Below are positions 17,525-25,673 of a stretch of 64,000 nt of DNA, in pieces. The position numbers and the translations under genes are program-made. The stretch's first letter is position 1, and each line of letters begins with the position of its first letter. A model generated the notes under the pieces. It did no database searches. It saw only the letters and a program-made list of their open reading frames with translations, and was not told the origin of the DNA. The stretch is from an uncultured Bacteroides sp. (GTDB taxonomy: Bacteria > Bacteroidota > Bacteroidia > Bacteroidales > Bacteroidaceae), in NCBI GenBank assembly GCA_900544075.1, contig UQTJ01000011.1, positions 35,455 through 99,454 on the forward strand, in the 5' to 3' direction.

Positions 17525-17730
17525 TATTTTCTTCATCATTTTTTCTGTTTTGTAAAAAAACGGAACATACTAATAGATAATAAGATATAAGATTGTGAGT
17601 TTTTTGGTTAAATGATGTAAAATATTATATCGCCTATGATGCAAATCCAAGTTTTTGTATTTACTTTGGGAATACTAAGCGGTTTATTATAAACGGTTTT
17701 GGTATTTAAAAATTTAATAAATTATAATTT

Positions 17731-17907
17731 ATGAACGAATTAATTGTAAAGATTCAGGAATTGAGCGCAGCTCTTATTGCTGATGCAACTCAGCAGGCTG
17801 AAAAAGGTAACAAAGCTGCCGGCACACGTGCACGCAAGGCATCTTTGGATTTGGAAAAAGTGTTGAAAGAATTTAGAAAAGTTTCTTTGGAAGAATCTAA
17901 GAAATAA
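17731..17907 (+). CDS. Histone H1-like protein (Hc1 type)
   Basis: A 58-residue protein beginning MNELIVKIQELSAALIADA, followed by GNKAAGTRARKASLDLEKVLKEFRK. The short amphipathic N-terminal helix and the Lys/Arg/Ala-rich segment with ARKASLDLEK fit the Hc1-like histone H1 family that is common in Bacteroidetes. It probably binds DNA and contributes to nucleoid structure. It is monocistronic: a terminator follows it at once. The 206 bp before it are AT-rich with no other gene; no clear promoter match was found beyond a weak TTACTTTG near 17661. Confidence 0.85.
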   Translation: MNELIVKIQELSAALIADATQQAEKGNKAAGTRARKASLDLEKVLKEFRKVSLEESKK

Positions 17908-17932
17908 TGTTTGGGCAACGCTTTATTTAGAG

Positions 17933-17974
17933 GGTTGTATTACTTCGGCTAAGTGGGAGTGATACAACCTTTTT
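17933..17974 (+). terminator. Terminator after the Hc1 gene
   Basis: GGTTGTAT (17933-17940) pairs with ATACAACC (17962-17969), with an inner ACTT/AAGT stem, followed by five T. Confidence 0.85.
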
Positions 17975-18024
17975 GTTTAAATGATTGTACCGTATTTATT
18001 TTAAATAATATAATGGAGGTGGAT

Positions 18025-21000
18025 ATGAAGAGAATCTTCGGTTTGTTGGTTATGTTTACGTTGCTTATGGCCGTTTTTTCATGCCATAGGTATAGGGTAG
18101 ATGATGCCGTAACTTCTGAGATTGATTCTTTGAATACACTTTCATATCATTTGAGGTACAAGGACCTTTCCAAGTCAGCGTCTTTGGCGGAACAGGCATA
18201 TCAGCTGGCCGCTCCGAACTATTCGGTATATCCTGAAGTGCTGAACAATATGGGTTTTTGTGCATATATGAAAATGGATTTTGAGAAATCCATGAAACTG
18301 TTCACTTCGGTCATAGAATTGTCGGACAATGAGGTCGAGTGTCTTGTGGCAGATGTGGGGCTGATGAAAATCTGCCAGCGGACATCTTCAAACAAAGAGT
18401 TTTATGACTACAGAAACAGGGCGCAGAGGCGTATCAAGAGAATTAAGCAGGACAAGGTGGTGGAAACAGATTCTGTTCTTTCCGCCCGTTTCAATTATGC
18501 CTTGTCTGAATTTCATATTACATCCGGAGTATATTTCTACTACTTACAGCAGGAAAAAGAGTCTTTGTCGGAAATCGATGCCATAAATGTAGACAAGATA
18601 GAAGCAGATACAGCCCAGTTCCTGTATTATATGTATATGAGGGGTTCGGGCGGTATGTATTCCGCAGCAACACCGGAAGAAATTGTGATAGGTGAGTTTG
18701 GTTATCTTATGGACTGCCTCAGATTATCACATGATTTGGGATACACGTATTTTGAGGCTAATTCCCTGCAGGCCATGGCAGAGATTCTTAACTTCAGGTC
18801 GAACAGGAACTTGCTCTTGCAGAAGCGTAAAGGGTGGCTGGAACTTGTAAATGAGGACGAATGTCCGGTTGACAGTCTGCCGCTTAATCTTGCGGAACGT
18901 TCGCTGAAACTATTCCGTGAATATGGCGACTGGTATCAGATTTCCGGGGCATACAGAACAATGGCTACATATTATAATTATACAGGTACGCCGGAACGTG
19001 CACTTCCATTGCTTGACACTGCGCTTCAGTTTGTGAATAAGCATCACGAAAAATATTATGCCTGCACCGATACTACCGACAGACTTAAGACCTACATAAA
19101 GGATTTCCCTTATTCTCTGGAACTGAAATGGATAAACAATGATGGGATAAAAACTGTGCCTGAGTGGATTGCACGACTAAGGGAGCAGCTGAGCCGTACT
19201 TACTCCGCCATGGGTATGAAACCTCAGTCCGATTACAACAGAAACATCTATCTTGACATTCTTGACTATACGCGCCAGGACAAGGAACTGGAAAGCCGTT
19301 ATGCGGCACTTGACAGAGAATCGTATCTTCTGAATATACTGTTATTGATGGTGGTGCTTGGCTTTTTTATCCTTGCAGTTGTTCTTATTCTGTTGAACAA
19401 GTTCTGGAGAATACGCAATAATCTGTATATCGACAAACTTAATAAGGTCCTGTTGGTATGCCGTAATATTACTGCTGCCGTACCTGAAGAGGCTTCCGGC
19501 CCTGAGGATGTGGTATGCGTAGTGGAGAAGGCTGTAAGACTCGATGTTTTAAGCATAACCGGGTCTGATGATTTGTGGATAGAACTGTTGTCGTCCGAAA
19601 ATGATGGTGAAAGACCCGAATGGGTGGTAGACGGAAAAACTCCGGTTCTTGATATGACTGCTCCCGGCAAGAATGAGTCTGTAGGGCGGTTGTGGCTCAA
19701 AAAGAATGGCAGGTTAAGGCGTGACGAACTGTCTATGATGAGGCTTATCACTCCGTATATGGCATGGACTTTGGAGAACGGATTGAATCTGATGATGCTT
19801 GCTGATACCAGAATACGTTTGGAACAGGAAGAATATATCCACCGTATGCATATAGCCGACAATAAGCGGCAGAACGAAATGAAGAAAGCCTGTGTGGCTA
19901 TAGTTAACGGTATTGTGCCATACATAGACAGGGTGATAAACGAGGTGAAGAAACTTAGAAATGCTTCGTTTGCAAAAGATGATGCCGTGAGAAACGGAAA
20001 GTTGCAGTATATAGACGAACTGTTGTCGAAAATCAACGATTACAATGACATCCTGGCCGTATGGATAAAGATGAAACAAGGTGATATAAGTCTGAATATT
20101 GAGAATTTCGGTCTTGACAGTCTGTTTTCTGTCATAGCAAAGGGCAAGCATGCTTTTGAGATAAAAAAGCAGACTCTGAATATCCACGATTCTGATTTGG
20201 TGGTAAAGGCCGATAAGGCTCTTACTCTGTTTATGATAAACACCCTTGCTGAGAATGCACGTAAGTACACTCCGGCAGGTGGGGAAATAACTCTTTCTGC
20301 CGTTGAGGGTGAAAACTATGTGGAGGTATCTGTAAAGGATAACGGACCGGGGTTGTCGTCGTCGGATGTAGACCGCATTCTGAAAGAGAAAGTATATGAT
20401 TCCGGCAGCATAGGTATGGAAACGGCAAGCAATTCTGCCGAACTGGCAAAGCAGAAAGGTCATGGTTTCGGACTAATGAACTGCAAGGGGATTATCGACA
20501 AGTATAAGAAGACAAGTCCTGTGTTTAGTGTCTGTACGTTCGGTATCGAAAGTGAACCGGGAAAAGGAAGCCGTTTTTATTTCCGTTTGCCTAAAGGTGT
20601 AAGGAAAGTATTGTCCGTAATAGCATTGTTGGTATCATTCTCATCGGCGTTTGCAGCTACGGCAGACTCTGCTTTAATGAGTGATACTATTCCGGCAATA
20701 GAGGAAAACTATGTTGTGACCGGGTATGACAGTCTTTTGTCAATAGCCAATACTTATGCAAACATGGTTTACGAAAGCAACGTCAGGGCAGATTATCAGA
20801 ATGCATTGACTCTTGCCGACAGTGCTTTCCATTATATGAATATGCACTTTCTGAAGTATTCAGGCAGGAAAGAGCCATTGCTTGATACTAATAGCAAGGA
20901 TGATGCTCCGGAGCTGGTATGGCTGAACGATAGGTTTGATACAGACTATTATATAATTCTCGATATCAGAAACGAAGTGGCGGTGGCCAGTCTTGCTGTC

Positions 21001-22461
21001 AAGAACTTTTCAAAATATTATTACAACAACAAGGCTTATACTACATTATACAAACAGATAAGCGAAGATAAATCACTGGAACAGTATTGCCAGAATATGC
21101 AGAAATCTGCAAACAACAAGATGGTGGCGATAATGCTTTTCGTGGTACTGATTGTTGTAGGTTTAGTGGCATACTATGTGATATATCTCCGACGTATGCT
21201 GCATTACAGGTATAACATGGAGCAGGTTCTTACCATCAATCAGACAGTGTTTTCCGCATCTGTATATGGAGAAACTCCTGAAAAGACTTCTGAAATCTGT
21301 TCAAGAACCGTCGATACATTGTTCCGTGATATCAATGAGCTGATTACCATCGAGAATCTCGTAATAGGGATATTTGACGAAGCAGACGGCAAGTTGGAAT
21401 ATTCATGGTATTCTGACTGTAGTGATGAAACTCTTTTGGATAAGCTTGATAAATCGTATATTCGCAGAAGTATTATATATGACCGCGACAAACAATGGCT
21501 TTTGCTGCCTTTGCGTGTCGATTCCCCCAATGAGGTGAAGTGTATAGGGGTTATCGGCCTGAGATGCGATGAGAAGTCGGTACGTGAGGAAGACAGAATT
21601 TTGCTTGAATTGGTGAGTGAGTACCTTGGCGTGGCATTGTATCATACAATAGTTCAGGTGGAGAAACGTTTTCAGGACATTGAACTTGCCAAGGATGAAA
21701 CCGCAAGGGCCGAACACGAGGAGAATACCTTGCACGTTCAGAATCTTGTGCTTGACAACTGTCTTTCGACCATCAAGCATGAAACTATTTATTATCCCGG
21801 CAGACTTAGGAAGATAGTGGAAGAGGTGAAAGACGGTTATGCCGGAGATGGTGACGCAAGGAGCATGGAAACAAGGCTTGGCGATATGGACGAATTGGTG
21901 ACATATTATAAAGAAATATTTACACTTCTTTCGTCGTATGCTTCGCGTATGCTTGATGGAGTAACTTTCCGTCGCTCGTTTGTAAATGTTTCAGACCTTA
22001 TGGCTTATGTAGAGAAATATTATCGCAAGTCGGTAAGGCGAATGTCTGACTATCCTGATTTGAGAATCTCTGTAGACAAAGAATATACGGTAGTTGGCGA
22101 TGAAATCCTTCTGCGCTTTATGTTTGAGAATCTTATAAATGAAGCATTGAGGTACAATGGACGTGGCGAGATATCGTTGTATGCAAGTGCAGAAGATGGG
22201 TTTGCCAGATTTGACTTTATTGACAGAAGGCGTAATTATACACAGCAGGAACTGAATCTGCTGTTTTATCCTGACAGTGCCAAAGTGAGGAGGTCGGATA
22301 ACGGAGATGTGCTTTCCGGAGCTGAGTATCTGATTTGCAAACAGATTATCAGAGATCATGACGAGTTTGCCGGACGAAGAGGGTGCAGGATTAATGCAAA
22401 GGTGATGGACGATGGAAAAGGTTTTTCAGTATGGTTTACCGTACCGTTGAAAAACAGTTAA
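18025..22461 (+). CDS. Two-unit membrane sensor kinase with TPR-like periplasmic domains (DUF5112/DUF5113-like)
   Basis: A 1478-residue protein. It starts with a lipoprotein-type leader (MKRIFGLLV to lipobox VFSC), a helical periplasmic part resembling TPRs, a membrane segment near 435-460, then a kinase-like region whose ATP-binding domain has an N box NTLAENARKY (about 739), DNGPG (about 772) and GHGFGLMNC. A second signal-like segment (about 862-882), second periplasmic helical part, membrane segment (about 1034-1056), GAF-like region and second kinase unit follow. The second unit has a clear H-box, STIKHETIYYP (His about 1252), but a poor ATP-binding domain with no DxGxG. The start ATG at 18025 has GGAGGT five bases upstream; the GTG at 17953 would precede it without such support. 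The DUF names are from memory and are less sure than the kinase call. Confidence 0.78.
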   Translation: MKRIFGLLVMFTLLMAVFSCHRYRVDDAVTSEIDSLNTLSYHLRYKDLSKSASLAEQAYQLAAPNYSVYPEVLNNMGFCAYMKMDFEKSMKLFTSVIELSDNEVECLVADVGLMKICQRTSSNKEFYDYRNRAQRRIKRIKQDKVVETDSVLSARFNYALSEFHITSGVYFYYLQQEKESLSEIDAINVDKIEADTAQFLYYMYMRGSGGMYSAATPEEIVIGEFGYLMDCLRLSHDLGYTYFEANSLQAMAEILNFRSNRNLLLQKRKGWLELVNEDECPVDSLPLNLAERSLKLFREYGDWYQISGAYRTMATYYNYTGTPERALPLLDTALQFVNKHHEKYYACTDTTDRLKTYIKDFPYSLELKWINNDGIKTVPEWIARLREQLSRTYSAMGMKPQSDYNRNIYLDILDYTRQDKELESRYAALDRESYLLNILLLMVVLGFFILAVVLILLNKFWRIRNNLYIDKLNKVLLVCRNITAAVPEEASGPEDVVCVVEKAVRLDVLSITGSDDLWIELLSSENDGERPEWVVDGKTPVLDMTAPGKNESVGRLWLKKNGRLRRDELSMMRLITPYMAWTLENGLNLMMLADTRIRLEQEEYIHRMHIADNKRQNEMKKACVAIVNGIVPYIDRVINEVKKLRNASFAKDDAVRNGKLQYIDELLSKINDYNDILAVWIKMKQGDISLNIENFGLDSLFSVIAKGKHAFEIKKQTLNIHDSDLVVKADKALTLFMINTLAENARKYTPAGGEITLSAVEGENYVEVSVKDNGPGLSSSDVDRILKEKVYDSGSIGMETASNSAELAKQKGHGFGLMNCKGIIDKYKKTSPVFSVCTFGIESEPGKGSRFYFRLPKGVRKVLSVIALLVSFSSAFAATADSALMSDTIPAIEENYVVTGYDSLLSIANTYANMVYESNVRADYQNALTLADSAFHYMNMHFLKYSGRKEPLLDTNSKDDAPELVWLNDRFDTDYYIILDIRNEVAVASLAVKNFSKYYYNNKAYTTLYKQISEDKSLEQYCQNMQKSANNKMVAIMLFVVLIVVGLVAYYVIYLRRMLHYRYNMEQVLTINQTVFSASVYGETPEKTSEICSRTVDTLFRDINELITIENLVIGIFDEADGKLEYSWYSDCSDETLLDKLDKSYIRRSIIYDRDKQWLLLPLRVDSPNEVKCIGVIGLRCDEKSVREEDRILLELVSEYLGVALYHTIVQVEKRFQDIELAKDETARAEHEENTLHVQNLVLDNCLSTIKHETIYYPGRLRKIVEEVKDGYAGDGDARSMETRLGDMDELVTYYKEIFTLLSSYASRMLDGVTFRRSFVNVSDLMAYVEKYYRKSVRRMSDYPDLRISVDKEYTVVGDEILLRFMFENLINEALRYNGRGEISLYASAEDGFARFDFIDRRRNYTQQELNLLFYPDSAKVRRSDNGDVLSGAEYLICKQIIRDHDEFAGRRGCRINAKVMDDGKGFSVWFTVPLKNS

Positions 22462-22500
22462 AAGAAAGAGTTTAAAATTGAAATTTAAGATATACACAAT

Positions 22501-23223
22501 ATGGAAAAGTTTAAAGTAATAATAGTAGAGGACGTAAAGCTTGAGTTGAAAGGTACGGAGGAAATCTTCCGTCATGAAATACCCAATGCCGAGGTGATTG
22601 GTACAGCCATGACAGAGGCTGAGTTCTGGTCGCTGATGGAAACAAAGACTCCTGATATGGTATTGCTGGATCTTGGATTGGGCGGTTCCACCACAATAGG
22701 CGTGGAGATATGTGCACGACTTCACAGAGAGAGGCCTGAAATAAAGGTCCTTATATTTACAGGGGAAGTGCTTAATGAGAAATTGTGGGTTGATGCTCTT
22801 AATGCAGGTGCTGATGGTATAATTCTGAAGACCGGAGAACTGTTGACTGCAGTTGATGTGCAGGCTGTGATGGAAGGTAAGAAACTTGTATTCAATTATC
22901 CTATATTAGAGAAGATAGTGGCACGATTCAAACAGAGTGTTGCTGCGGAACAAAGACGTCAGGAAGCCATAATCAATTATGATATCGATGAATATGACGA
23001 GCGTTTGCTCCGCCATCTGGCTCTTGGATATACCAAAGAGATGATAACAAATCTCAAGGCTATGCCGTTCGGAGTGAAATCAATCGAGAAAAGACAGAAT
23101 GAACTGATAAACAGACTGTTCCGTTCGGACGAGAGGGTAGGCGTGAATGCCTGCAGGCTCGTGACACGCGCATTCGAACTCAGAATACTTGATATCGATA
23201 ATCTTGAACCTGATGAGGAATAG
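22501..23223 (+). CDS. Response regulator, NarL/FixJ-like
   Basis: A 240-residue protein 39 bp after the sensor kinase and thus its likely partner. The receiver domain (about 1-120) has acidic pair E10/D11, phospho-acceptor D57 in MVLLDLGLGG, T87 in LIFTGE and K110 in ILKTGE. The C-terminal part (about 160-230) is predicted helical, with RLLRHLALGYTKEMITN and KSIEKRQNELINRLF resembling a LuxR-type helix-turn-helix. It probably binds DNA after phosphorylation. Its targets are not visible here. Confidence 0.88.
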   Translation: MEKFKVIIVEDVKLELKGTEEIFRHEIPNAEVIGTAMTEAEFWSLMETKTPDMVLLDLGLGGSTTIGVEICARLHRERPEIKVLIFTGEVLNEKLWVDALNAGADGIILKTGELLTAVDVQAVMEGKKLVFNYPILEKIVARFKQSVAAEQRRQEAIINYDIDEYDERLLRHLALGYTKEMITNLKAMPFGVKSIEKRQNELINRLFRSDERVGVNACRLVTRAFELRILDIDNLEPDEE

Positions 23224-23917
23224 AAGCATAATACATCCTGCTACAGTGTTTTTCCTGCTCTGGTGGCTCGTGGCTGTGCTTTCATGGGTGGGTAGTGTAT
23301 ATGCATGGAATGGAGTAAAGAATATAATAAGTACGGAAGCGTTAAGATGGTTTCTCAGATATACAGAAGAGAATCTTATGTCGTCGCCGGCTCTTTATAT
23401 TGTAATAATTTTTTTCATGTCTGTAGGACTGTTTACGCATTCCGGCCTGGGCGGTGTGTTGTGGCGTATTGTCCGACGTGAGAGAAAACTGTCCGGTAAG
23501 GAAAAGAAATCGCTCGTGGCGGCAGCATTTGTGTCAGCAGCATATTTTACTGCATATGCGCTGTTGGCCTGGGGGCCGTGGAATATCGTCCGTGGAGTAA
23601 CGGGCAGGTATGTCGATTCGCCATTGCACGACGGAGCGCCATGCATATTGTCGATAGGGATAGGGCTTGCGTCAGTGATTTATGGTTATAATTCTGACCA
23701 TTATCGCAGCGATACAGATATAGTGAAAGGTATGTCATACATGTTTTCGCGCTTTGCTCCGTTCATGGTTTCACTGTTTTTTGTCATTCAGTTTATGGCG
23801 GCATTTAACTATAGCGGTTTGCCGGTATGTATGGGGCTTGATGGCGTAACAATGGACTGGATTTACCGTATCTGCTGCCTGTTTCCTTTTATATGGGAGG
23901 TTTATTACGGAAAGTAA
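23213..23917 (+). CDS. Polytopic membrane protein of unknown function
   Basis: A 234-residue protein with about six hydrophobic segments. The ATG at 23213 overlaps the end of the response regulator gene by 11 bases, so the two are translationally coupled and this protein belongs to the same operon. The start MRNRSIIHPATVFFLLWWLVA recalls the N-terminus of AbgT-family transporters (HPxxLF near the first helix), and there is a conserved-looking AWGPWNIV stretch, but it is about half the length of an AbgT protein. I would not assign transport function. It could be the membrane protein that the kinase and regulator act with. Confidence 0.65.
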   Translation: MRNRSIIHPATVFFLLWWLVAVLSWVGSVYAWNGVKNIISTEALRWFLRYTEENLMSSPALYIVIIFFMSVGLFTHSGLGGVLWRIVRRERKLSGKEKKSLVAAAFVSAAYFTAYALLAWGPWNIVRGVTGRYVDSPLHDGAPCILSIGIGLASVIYGYNSDHYRSDTDIVKGMSYMFSRFAPFMVSLFFVIQFMAAFNYSGLPVCMGLDGVTMDWIYRICCLFPFIWEVYYGK

Positions 23918-23971
23918 TTTAAATATAATTAAAACGTAATTGGTTTTACATTCAATAATGTGTGAATGATA

Positions 23972-23979
23972 TAAATTTG
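23972..23979 (+). promoter_or_regulatory. -7 element (TAAATTTG) for the TlpA-like gene
   Basis: A TAnnTTTG match 29 bp before the ATG at 24009; no -33 TTG at a normal spacing. Confidence 0.45.
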
Positions 23980-24008
23980 CAGTCAATAATTTAATATTTA
24001 AAACAAGA

Positions 24009-25103
24009 ATGAAAAAAGGATTACTATTTGCTGCAGCCGGTGTGATGGCATTGGCTGCCTGCCAGGAAAAGGGTGGCTATACCATTAACGGTACTATAGC
24101 CGATGCCAAGGATGGCGATTATGTTTATATGCGTTATTACGACGGAAGAGAATCTTTCACATTGGATTCTGCTGTAGTCAAGAACGGTAAGTTTGAGTTC
24201 AAGGGAATGCCGGATTCTGTATTTGCACCAAAATATATAACATACGGAAGTGGTGCGAATAGTTTGGTTTCAATGGTATTTATTGAAGAAGGAAATATCA
24301 ATGTTGATTTTGCCAACAATAAAACTACCGGAACACCTGCAAATGATGCATTTACAGCATATAATGATAAATATACTTTGTTTGATCACCAGTTGGGAGA
24401 TATTCAGAGAATATACAGTACAGATACAACACTTACAGATGTTCAGAGAGATTCGTTAGTTGGGGCCTATGACAAGATTATGTCTGAGTGTATGGATTTT
24501 GTATATAATCAGACAGAAACTAATATTGATAATGCAGTAGGAGCTTATCTGTTACAGACTAATGGTTTTTCATTCGAAGTGGAACAGACAAGTGCTTTGC
24601 TTGAGAAACTTCCTCAGAAATTCATGGCATCTTCTTCTATGGCTCGTCTGAAAGAATATGTAGACAATGCAATGAATACAGTGGTGGGAAAGAAATATAT
24701 TGATTTCTCGATGAATACTCCTGAAGGAAAGACTGTTAAGCTTTCAGACTTTGTAAGCAAGAATAAATATACTCTTATTGATTTCTGGGCAAGCTGGTGC
24801 GGCCCATGCCGTCAGGAAATGCCTAATGTAGTTGCTGCATACAAGCAGTTCAAGAATAAAGGTTTCGGCATAGTAGGTGTTTCTCTTGATAAGGATGCAG
24901 ACAAGTGGAAACAGGCTATTAAGGACCTTAACATTACATGGCCACAGATGTCAGACCTTAAGGCTTGGCAGTGTGAAGGTGCTCAGTTGTATGGTGTACG
25001 CTCTATCCCTGCTACAGTACTTGTTGATCAGGAAGGTAATATCGTTGCAAGAGATTTGCGTGGCGACGAGATTGCAGCAAAACTTGGAGAGTTATTGAAA
25101 TAA
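24009..25103 (+). CDS. TlpA/ResA-like thiol-disulfide oxidoreductase lipoprotein with DUF4369 domain
   Basis: A 364-residue lipoprotein: leader MKKGLLFAAAGVMALAAC with lipobox Cys18. Residues about 20-120 match the DUF4369 beta domain (GYTINGTIADAKDGDYVYM). The C-terminal thioredoxin fold (about 235-362) has the redox pair C264/C267 in WASWCGPCRQE and cis-Pro in RSIPATVLV. Such proteins reduce disulfides outside the cytoplasmic membrane. It stands alone with a perfect terminator after it. Confidence 0.92.
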   Translation: MKKGLLFAAAGVMALAACQEKGGYTINGTIADAKDGDYVYMRYYDGRESFTLDSAVVKNGKFEFKGMPDSVFAPKYITYGSGANSLVSMVFIEEGNINVDFANNKTTGTPANDAFTAYNDKYTLFDHQLGDIQRIYSTDTTLTDVQRDSLVGAYDKIMSECMDFVYNQTETNIDNAVGAYLLQTNGFSFEVEQTSALLEKLPQKFMASSSMARLKEYVDNAMNTVVGKKYIDFSMNTPEGKTVKLSDFVSKNKYTLIDFWASWCGPCRQEMPNVVAAYKQFKNKGFGIVGVSLDKDADKWKQAIKDLNITWPQMSDLKAWQCEGAQLYGVRSIPATVLVDQEGNIVARDLRGDEIAAKLGELLK

Positions 25104-25116
25104 TAGTTTCCTATGA

Positions 25117-25164
25117 TATAAAAAAACGAAGAGATTGAATTATCAACCTCTTCGTTTTTTTATA
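25117..25164. terminator. Bidirectional terminator between convergent genes
   Basis: A perfect 17-bp inverted repeat pairs 25117-25133 with 25148-25164; core CGAAGAG/CTCTTCG flanked by A and T runs. Confidence 0.92.
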
Positions 25165-25167
25165 TCC

Positions 25168-25569
25168 TTATTTCGCATCTGCCGCAGCCGGCATCATGTC
25201 ACCTTTTATTATCAGGCGGGTAATTTCAGATTTACCGTTTGTGCGTAGTGTAATGGTTTTCTGGAATCTTCCTGGGAACTTTCCGGCACCGTTGTATGTA
25301 ACAGTTATTTCACCGCTTTCACCCGGTTTTATCGGTTCCTTAGGATATTGTGGAACTGTACATCCACAGGTGGCTATTGCCTGATGAATAACTAAAGGTC
25401 CATCACCTACATTAGTGAATTTGAATGTACATGTCACTTTCGGACTGTTTTCAGAGAAACTTCCGAAATCGTGTGTAGTCTTCTCAAACTTTATTTCTGC
25501 TGCACCTGCAGCCATTACCATGATTATGCCCATGAAGAACATTACTGTGGTAAGAATAAATTTCTTCAT
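25168..25569 (-). CDS. DUF1573 domain exported protein
   Basis: A 133-residue protein with a signal peptide (about 1-20, basic KK then hydrophobic to MAAGAAE) and a DUF1573 Ig-like domain: HDFGSFSENSPKVTCTFKFTNVGDGPL, then CGCTVPQYPKEPIKPGESGEI. The CGC motif and the KPGESG turn are characteristic of this family, which is abundant in Bacteroidetes and probably acts in the periplasm. Its precise role is unknown. Confidence 0.88.
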   Translation of the reverse strand: MKKFILTTVMFFMGIIMVMAAGAAEIKFEKTTHDFGSFSENSPKVTCTFKFTNVGDGPLVIHQAIATCGCTVPQYPKEPIKPGESGEITVTYNGAGKFPGRFQKTITLRTNGKSEITRLIIKGDMMPAAADAK

Positions 25570-25673
25570 ATATCTCTAATTTTTTGTTTGCAATTGCGAA
25601 TTTAGAATTTTATCCAATCTGTATATACTTTTAATCACCTAAATTAACAGATTTATGTGCTAAAAGGTTCATT

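Noticed and set aside
17953..18024. GTG start extending the sensor kinase by 24 residues
   Set aside because: It lies in the terminator hairpin of the Hc1 gene and spoils the lipoprotein leader; the ATG at 18025 has GGAGGT upstream.
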